Shown piece after piece: positions 34,401 through 43,400 of a stretch of DNA of 64,000 bases; the first letter of the stretch is position 1, and the number at the start of each line of letters is the position of its first letter. The translations under genes were made by a program, and so were the position numbers. The DNA comes from Marthasterias glacialis. Its lineage: Eukaryota; Echinodermata; Asteroidea; Forcipulatida; Asteriidae. The stretch lies in assembly GCA_911728455.2 (NCBI GenBank), contig OU452226.1, positions 22,771,938 through 22,835,937 of the forward strand, in the 5' to 3' direction. Below the pieces are notes generated by a model. It was not told where the DNA came from, did no database searches, and saw only the letters and a list, made by a program, of their open reading frames with translations.

Positions 34401-37400
34401 CTTAATAAATGTAAAGTGTAATTTAATAGATTTGTGTTTTTAAGTGGTTTAAAATAAAAACCATAAAAACAGCCTATACATATTTTATCCAAACACATTT
34501 TTCAGTTTACACATTTTCAGTTTACACCCAAATAGGGATTATGTACAAGTTTTGTAAGTATTTTTGTTTTGTTTGACCAAATCCAAACAAATCTATGGGA
34601 TGAAGGGAAAATTATCTTGCACATGTGTTTTCGGAAATAACACTTCTCAGAGCAATCTGTATTAGTTTCAGGTTGATATGTTGGGAAAAGAGATGGCAGC
34701 AAGTCTTTTTTTCGCAAGTCCAAGTCAAGTCACAAGTCATTTGGTCCAGTCACAAGTCAATGCCATTTGGTCACAAATAAAGTCAATTCACAAGTTATCA
34801 GGTCCAAACGCAAGTATCGTGTATACATGTGCTTAACACACATCGGTATATGGGTAAATATACAAATAGTATGTTGTAAATGTTATAATTTTGTTTATAT
34901 TGTATTTGTAATTTCCATATATAACTGAATGTTAACTGATGTGACACTCATTTTGTTTTATGGTTAAACAAAATGTTACTACCATCATGGAATAAGTATT
35001 CATTGAATATAATTGAGCAATGCTCATTCAGTTTCTTGTATCATTGGTGATACCTTTAAGTGAAACAGAAGCCAAATATTGAGGATAATGAGCACATAGA
35101 GAGGTTTTATGTGACGTCACCGAGACCTTTTTAAATTTCATATTGATGCGTGCACAAACATACGCTGGAAATTATTTAGCAGACGACTCGTCAGCTATTG
35201 AGTTTAGATTACAGAGCGCCGAGTGCACAATATAGGGAATTCTGGCTGAAATAAGAAATTACACTGGACGCCATTTCAGCAAGTAACTCTATTGATACAA
35301 CAGTAGATCAGTGCAGATCAGTGCAGGCAATGGCCATTGCTATCAATGAGAAACAAAGCATTCACTTGCAGAAATGGCGCCCATGCGTATTTCACGTTCT
35401 AACAATAGATTGAGCTCCAGTTCCCCATCTTGTGCCTTCGGTCTATAGAAAGGTCTACAATCTTTGGTTTATACATTGCTGGACCCAATATGGCTGCGAA
35501 ATGAACTTTTCCCGGCGTCACGTAACCTCTCAAAATGCACAAAAATGAGAAATACAAGAAATGTCTCACTCACCATGAGGAAACGTATGTGTCCACCTCC
35601 TCCGATCTGGAGTCAGCTTGGTTGTCAATGAGGCAGGCACGAATGGATTGTTGCATTTCTGTGTTTTCATGTTGTGCACTTTGAAGATCGACTTGTCAAA
35701 CTGTGAACATTCATCCATCTCGTTGTCCGAAGCATACGAGTCATGTGAGGCTGGATAGTGGATTCCATTGGCTGATTTGGGGGGTAGCTTGGGCAGGCCA
35801 TTGGCGTTGGTGGCAGTTGTGCAGTTTCTCAACTGTGGGTCAAACAATTGGCTTGCAGTAAAATATCTACAGAAAAATTACTTCTTGAAAATCGGATGAT
35901 GCACAATTTGTCCTACTGTCCAGCCGAAATAGCAGGCAATGTAGATTTTTGCGACTGCTTCCCTGCAAACGCTTAGCAGATAACATTTTTAGGCAGTATC
36001 CTCTTAACCAGCTCTACGGAAATGGACCAAGAACATCGCATATGAATTCAGTGCAAAGTCCCTGGCAACGAATATTTATCCTATTAATGACTTTTCCTCC
36101 CACATCTAAAACTGAACATTTTTCTTCAAAGTCTACCGGTTACCAGGCGCAGATCCAGGGGTTAGATCCAGGGGGTCCGGACCCCTCCCTGCGCTCGACC
36201 GTATTTATTTATTTTTTTTTTTTAACTATCGTCCACAATCATCTTTAAATGTTTGTAAAATTAAACAAGCTATTTCATTTAACCCTATCTCGCTATACGG
36301 ACCTTATCTCATTATAGTGTTCTTAGTCGACCGTGCCCAATGAGCCATTTTGAGATACGGTGGACACAATACTTCGACCCTATTAGATTAGGGTAAATTT
36401 GTCTGTATACACCCAATCCAAACAATGCACTTCTATTAGTGTCCACCATATCTCAAAAAGGCTGCAATGTCTGTTGAATAACTCACTCAAACAGGGAAAT
36501 CCTAATCATTTGGTTGTCGGAACACTGTGCCATTCTACCGTGCTCCCAAAGGGTACTATATACTCGAACGTGTATCAGGCACCATTATGTCCAACAGGGA
36601 CCATTATGTCCGACAAAACATTTTGAACCATTTGTGTCAGACAAACGTTGTCCGACCGATTGTGTCCGACGAGCCATTATGTCCGACCCATTATGTCCGT
36701 CGGACACAATGGGTTGGACATAATCGTTTGTCGGACACAATGGGTCGGATATTTTTGGTCTAACTTGTCGTCGCTGACATTTTGGTTCTAAAGTATCGTC
36801 GGACATAAAATTATCAGTGAGGAACTGTGTAATGTATTTTTTGTGTATTGTAATGTGTGATGTTTTGTAGTAACTTAATCTATACAAAGGGTGAAATGAA
36901 TTTCCCGTTTGGGATAATAAAGTCAATGGGAGACATTTGAGACGCTGGCGGCAGCAGACACAAAGGTCCTTTTTGACAGTTCTGAGCGTGCGCGAACATG
37001 CTCAGTACTGAGTATGTTGTTGATGAGTTGAGTTGAATAGTCCATCTTGGGCATATAATGTTGCGTAACAATCATGTAAAAAAAAAAAAGGTAGACTTCT
37101 GAGGTCACTAGTTGGCAGCAGACTTACCAAGTAAATCCATTGTTCTCGGAAATATGCGCATGCTCAGAACTACGCAAACAATGGAAATTTACCTGGTAAA
37201 TCTGCTGCCACCTAGCGTTCCAAAGTCTCTTATTCTTATTGCCCACCTGCACTGTTCACATTAACATCGCGGCACTTCAGCTTTTTTTTTTTTTTTTTTT
37301 TTACCCATCCCTGGTAAGATACCTTGATCCGCGCTTGGTTACAGTGGTTTCAGCTCTTAAGGTTCAACCAGTTCCTCATACCAGAAATTAAAACAACTTA

Positions 37401-40400
37401 CGTTTTTTGTTGGCAGTCTAAACTTTGGAATGAAGTGAGATTGAGCAGATGAAAAATGCCTTTGTCTCTGGCTTGGTGACAGATAGAAGCTGTAGTTCAG
37501 CCAGTACGGGATATGGTGTGTATTGGTTGAATTCAGACTCTTGGCTTCATCGTCGCTGAACTGAGACCAGAAAAATCAAGAAAAAAAATTACATTTTGGA
37601 TTGTAGATGATAATAATCCACACTGACATGTTTTTGATGAAAAAAAAATACAATCAACATTAACAAAACAATTTTAATGCTGCTATTACGCTAATTGAAC
37701 CATCAAGCATAACAAGATATAAAATAATGTTGTCTAAAACATACAAACATGAGTTAAAATTATTTTTATCAAAACATTTTTCGGCCAAAAAGCCAAACTA
37801 CATGCAAGTTACAGTAAAAAAAAGATGTTATATGGAAGTAAAATTACAGTAAAAAAATATCACAAACATGTTAATCAATAAAGTTAATCACTGAATAATA
37901 GGCAACACCCTGGATGGTGAAAAACGTAAATAGGCAATTATTTAATGGGAGACTTTGGAAACGCTGGCGGCAGCAAACACAACGGTCCTTTTTGACAGCT
38001 CTGAGCGTGCGCGTACATGCTCAGTATTGATTGCGTAGTGAGCACGCGTACGCGTACTACATAGTGAAAACTGTATAATATTAAAAAAGGGGCTCCCATT
38101 TGATTGTTTTAAATTAAATTAATGGGTCCAAACAAAAACACTTCTTTTATTGTAGTTCGGGGCTGGGTTAAAAATAAAAATAGCATAGAAAAAGTTAAAA
38201 CAATCCGACAAATTCCTGCTTAAGAATTTTCACTTCACAACTAATAAGAATGTTCTGACAAATTTCCAGTTATGATGTTATGGTTAATAATCTATTCTCG
38301 ACCCCCGCACCCTTCCCTCCCCATGACTCATTTGGCTTCTGTTCCAAGTGTTTTATTTAATAGGAATTCACAATTTCAAGACCCAAAATATATACGTTAA
38401 ATATAGCTAGATATCAAGATGATTTTAAGTATACTCTCACCAAGAGTAGCGGAACTGGATGAGGCGGTTGCTCTGCCAGACACACCAAATCGCTCCCAAT
38501 ACCTGCATCAAACGGACAAAAAAAAAAACACTTTTTACTGAGTGAGGTTTTAAACCTTTGGCTGAGATTGGAACTTTCACTTTGCCATTTAGCCTTTTAG
38601 AAAGATTCTTTTAGGGTCCAAAACGTGAGGCCTTTAACAATTTGTTTGCATTTACACAACGGGTCATTTTGGTTGGTGAGCAGTTGCAACAGCTAATTTT
38701 GATGTTTTCATTATTTCAGTAATTCTCATCATCCATCCACCAGCTTTCAGTTTATACGCGATACATACGTTATTCTGCTGCCACCTAGCATCAGTGCCAC
38801 CGCGGATCTGCTGGTGTCTGGTCTCCCCACCGGTCCCGATACCCCGGTCTTGGTCCCGGTCTCCCCCCCCCCCCCCCCCCACCTGCTTCCAATCTCAAAT
38901 ATTCATAATATTTGACTAGTCTCGCGTCGAGACCAGCCTTTACTATCATTATGCAACCCATGAAAATAGTTGATTGATCGTCTTTATTCCGGTCATGACC
39001 TTTGAAACGTCAAACGATTTCGCATTGTGAGACTGCTTTTATTTCAGCACTTTTCTTTTTGATAATATGACGAGGAGTCGGGAAGACATCCTTTGTCAAT
39101 AGCTTGGTTTTTACAATTCTTTTCATATATTGTTTCCATGAGAATAAAAATTGTGCACACTCTAAGAAAAAAAATACCCAATGTTGCTTAAAATTTTACT
39201 CTTTGTGGTGGTAAGAAGGGAACATGGTCGTCAGCGGGGTAAAACGCTACGCAACAGGGGTTGTGTCAAAATTTACTCAATTCCTGTGTAAAACATTTTC
39301 CCAACAATGCGTCAAAATGTTGACCCAACTATGTTGTGTCAAACTGTACCCAACAAATAACTACCCAATCTTTTGACCCTGCAACGTTACCCAACAACGT
39401 TGTGTCCTGTATTTACTTAGTAGTTGAGTACTTTAGCCCCAAGAGTGGAGTAAAAATTAAAACGTGTTTTTTTAATAGAACACATGATTGCACCAGAGAA
39501 ACCTAAAGGGGAGGGGAGTTCAGCAAAAGAAACACTATAACGTTAACCGTCCTAACATTGCTTTTTATTTCATTGATGCACTGTTTATCGGAGTGAACTG
39601 GTCTTGTACAATCTCTGATTAATCTACGATTAACGATAAGTAGTGACAACGCAATAATCACCTTGCTTGAAACTATATTATATGCGTTTACAATTCCGGG
39701 TGGGAGTGGGGGGACCAGATACACTTGATCCTAAGATGAACGCATAGGTGTGTCGAATGGAACAAAATGACTAATAACAAAACTCTTGCGAACAGACAAT
39801 GTAAGAATCTCTTCTTGTGAGAAGTGCTGGCTCTGAAAAGAGCCGGTTGGTTTTGCCAGACCTTTCAAAGACGAAACCTTCATGTTGAAAAGTCAATGCA
39901 GCTTTCCGTGATGAGACATTTCCCTCTTCACCAGACAGTTGTTCCTCAAGCAGAATGCTAACATGAAGCCAAATTCTCTCTTATAATTGCAACTATGTTC
40001 ATACGAACGCACAGCATCAGATTTACGTCCAGCCCCGTCCATATTGTACTATGATTTGCCTGCGAATTGCTAATAAATGTACGAGTGTATGCCACACATT
40101 GCATTGTGGGAAAAATGTTTCCACGTGGGCCAATTTACCTCATCGTTTGTTACTTCTTACCACTTGTTGTGCAAATGTTACACTGCTTCATGGTAAAACA
40201 ACTGTTGTTTTACCCATTTCTTGGGTTAACAGTCTTGATTCGAACCTCTTTGTTGTGCTAACTGATTTCTTACCCACTTTTGAGTACCGTATGACCTTTT
40301 TCATTGTGTAATAGTTTTACACAAGTGAGGGGTAATACAAAAATTGTGGTTTTGCCCAATATTGAGCAAATGTTACACAATATTTTTATCCAGCTGTTTT

Positions 40401-43400
40401 ACACAGCAAATATTTACACTTCTTTTTTAGAGTGCACGCAATCATTCATACAGTTTAACAACTTCGCTTGACTCTTAATGTGTCATTTTATTCCTTAGGG
40501 GCTCGGCCTTGGGCCTTAATGGTCTCGGTCTCAGACTATCTGGTCTTGACTACAACACTGCCTAGCGTATCTGAAAGGCTTCTCTTGAAAAATACAAACA
40601 TGTATATAAAGCACATGAATCTACCACAAATAAAAAATATGCAACACTTTGTTTATTTTTCAAATTATGTGACTGGCAATGGCTTTGATAAACCCATAAG
40701 CTTTGACCCAAATTAAAAATTGAGATCTTTGCTATGGGAGGTAAAGAACAGATGCCGAATCCGACTGCCACTTTTTCATTAATTATGACCAACTATAGTA
40801 TCTTTTTACCAAAATAAGATTTTTTTTGTTTTTACTGTCACAACGAGTGAACAATTATCAAAATTGTTTTATCGCAAAAAATGAAAATAAATAAATAAGT
40901 AAACACAAAACTAATAAAAAAAACTTCATCAATTTAAAAAAAAAATAATAAAATAAATCAACTGAAAGAGAAAAAGCTATAGAAAATCAAACTTTACACC
41001 AAATTCTCACTTTTGCAAATTTGGTCAATGTTTAAGGATTTTGCCAGAGCCAGTCACGAGTGCTTAAACATAACAGAAAACCATTGACAACACATGAAAT
41101 CGAGTCCCTTCAAATATAGTACGGTGTCGCGCATTCCATAATCTAGCGATTTACAAATGTTGTGCAGAATCGTACAAATACAGTCGACTCTCGTTAATAC
41201 GAGCTCGGATGTTACGAGGTTCCGGTTAATACGAGGTATTTTGCCGGTCCCGAACTGCCCCGTGCATGTTTTAATGCATTTAAATACGGATGATACGAGC
41301 ACGGTCATAACGAGAACACGGATAATACGAGGTATTCTTGATTGAAAAGTGATGGTGCTGTCCAATTCAGTGACACTTCGTAACTGTTGACTTGAAATCA
41401 CAAAATTGTAAAAGTATTTTTTACAGATTTTTGTGGGTGGGATTCGTATCGGGTATTTATATTCATAGTAATGTCATTTTGACAGGGGTTATGTGGATGA
41501 ATATAAGATGACCGGTGGAGCTATTATGACAAGATTGCGTCATTAGTTTCAACGAGATAGGTGAGACTGAGGATATTTTTTCAGATCCTCAAATAGCAAA
41601 AGTAGTAAAACTATTTGCATAAAATCATGCATCCATTTCGGAGGTACACTGTCCGGCCAGATTTGGCTTTGAAAATCAAAGTCAGATTCTTCATTTCAAA
41701 TGCGAGACCTAGCTAGATGCAGCAAATTTTCAGATGCAATAACTTCAGAATGTCACTGGCCTTATCAATTTTGTTTTTAATAGCTTACCGTAATCAATCA
41801 TACGATGCTTGGTGATATCACACAGCGTTCGGTCCACGTGGAAGACCCCAGCACCCGGCGTTATAATTTCAACCACTTGACCCGTTCGATCAAAGTTTCT
41901 GTTGACGTAGTGATTGTCGAATGCTGCGGGAGTGAGTGGAAAGGGAAAATGGATGCTGAATGATGCTTTAAAGGCGTCTGTTAGATTGAGTGCCACGTGG
42001 GAGTCCCAAACATAATGAGGGAAACAAATCCATCCCTATTCACCTGATCTCCTTATATGAACGTCAGGATGTATTTTCAGATAGCTTACACCAGCAAGGC
42101 CCACCATCTTGAATGCAAAGCAATGCACAAGACCACTAAGCCAAAACAGCAGCACAACTAAGGTAAAATTATAGGGGGCACAAGGGGGTGCACCATTTTT
42201 TTTAGGGGAGCACTTCTGGTGAACTGAACATTTTTACGATTCCTAAACGAGCCCCTTTTAAGCGCTCTTGTTATGCCGTTTACTATAATTTTGATTTTTA
42301 AAGATAACCTGTCAGGGCGGTAACAACTAATACACTGGTAATTTTTAATCGCAAAAGTCCAGATTCAAATGGGGGGGGGGGGGCATCCGGGGCATGGGCA
42401 TCAATTTTGGGATGGGGGAGGCACATGCCCCCTTAGTTACGCCACTGAGCCAAAATGCTCCAAACGTACATTTTGTGTTCCTTTAGCATCGTTTTCTTTT
42501 CAACCTTTTCAACACCACCTTATGTTTTTGTGGATTGTTAATGTCAAATCCCTAAAGTAGAGCACTGATGACCATGGGAACATGAGGCCGTCATCAATGG
42601 AGCCAGCCGGGATAAATGGTCATAAATGTTTTCACTAAGACATACGTGTCAGAGCACTGGACTCAAGCTCTGGTGTTTCTGATCAGCATTCTGTGGGTTC
42701 TAGTCCCGGTCTGGACACTTGTGTCCTTAAGCAAGACACTTAACCATTATTGCTTCGTCCTTCGGACGGGACGTAAAGCCGTCGGTCATGTGTGTTGTGT
42801 AATGCACGTAAAAGAACCCAGTACACTTATCGTAAAGTGAAGGGGTTTGCCCCGGTGTTTCTGGCATGGTCTGGCAGCAATACGCGCAACCTCACCTTGT
42901 ATCCCTTTCAAGGTGTTGTGTTAAGGTTGCCTCATCTCATCAAATCATTCGTAACAATCTCCACCGGAATCGATAATTCGGCGCCAGGAGTGTCATTTAT
43001 GACGGTTATAAATGTACACTACTAAGAAGATTACCATTTCAGACTGTGAAATTTAGTTAACATTTCTTTTCCCCTTCTTAATATTGATAATCCTTAATCA
43101 TTTTTGCAATGCCTCATTCAAATCAAATGGGGGCTCTAAGATCCACCTGTTAACTCGTGAGTTTTGTACTGACCGTTAAGTGACATGTTGATCGCTTCCA
43201 AGAGGTTACCATCGGCTGCCTTGGAGTTGTAGCCCTTTGGAATCCTTCCATCTGCTAATTAGAAATAAAGACTTGCTTTTATTGGTAGTTCCGAATGTTT
43301 TTGGGGAAAAAAGGGTATACATTGCTCGTCTTCAGAAGAAAAAAACACTTGTGATTGATGGAGACGGGGTTTACCTGCTTGATGACATGAAGTGATACTC

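Noticed and set aside
41054..41401. 115-codon minus-strand ORF
   Set aside because: Lies over the pogo-like terminal repeat; not conserved in sequence type and without domain features.
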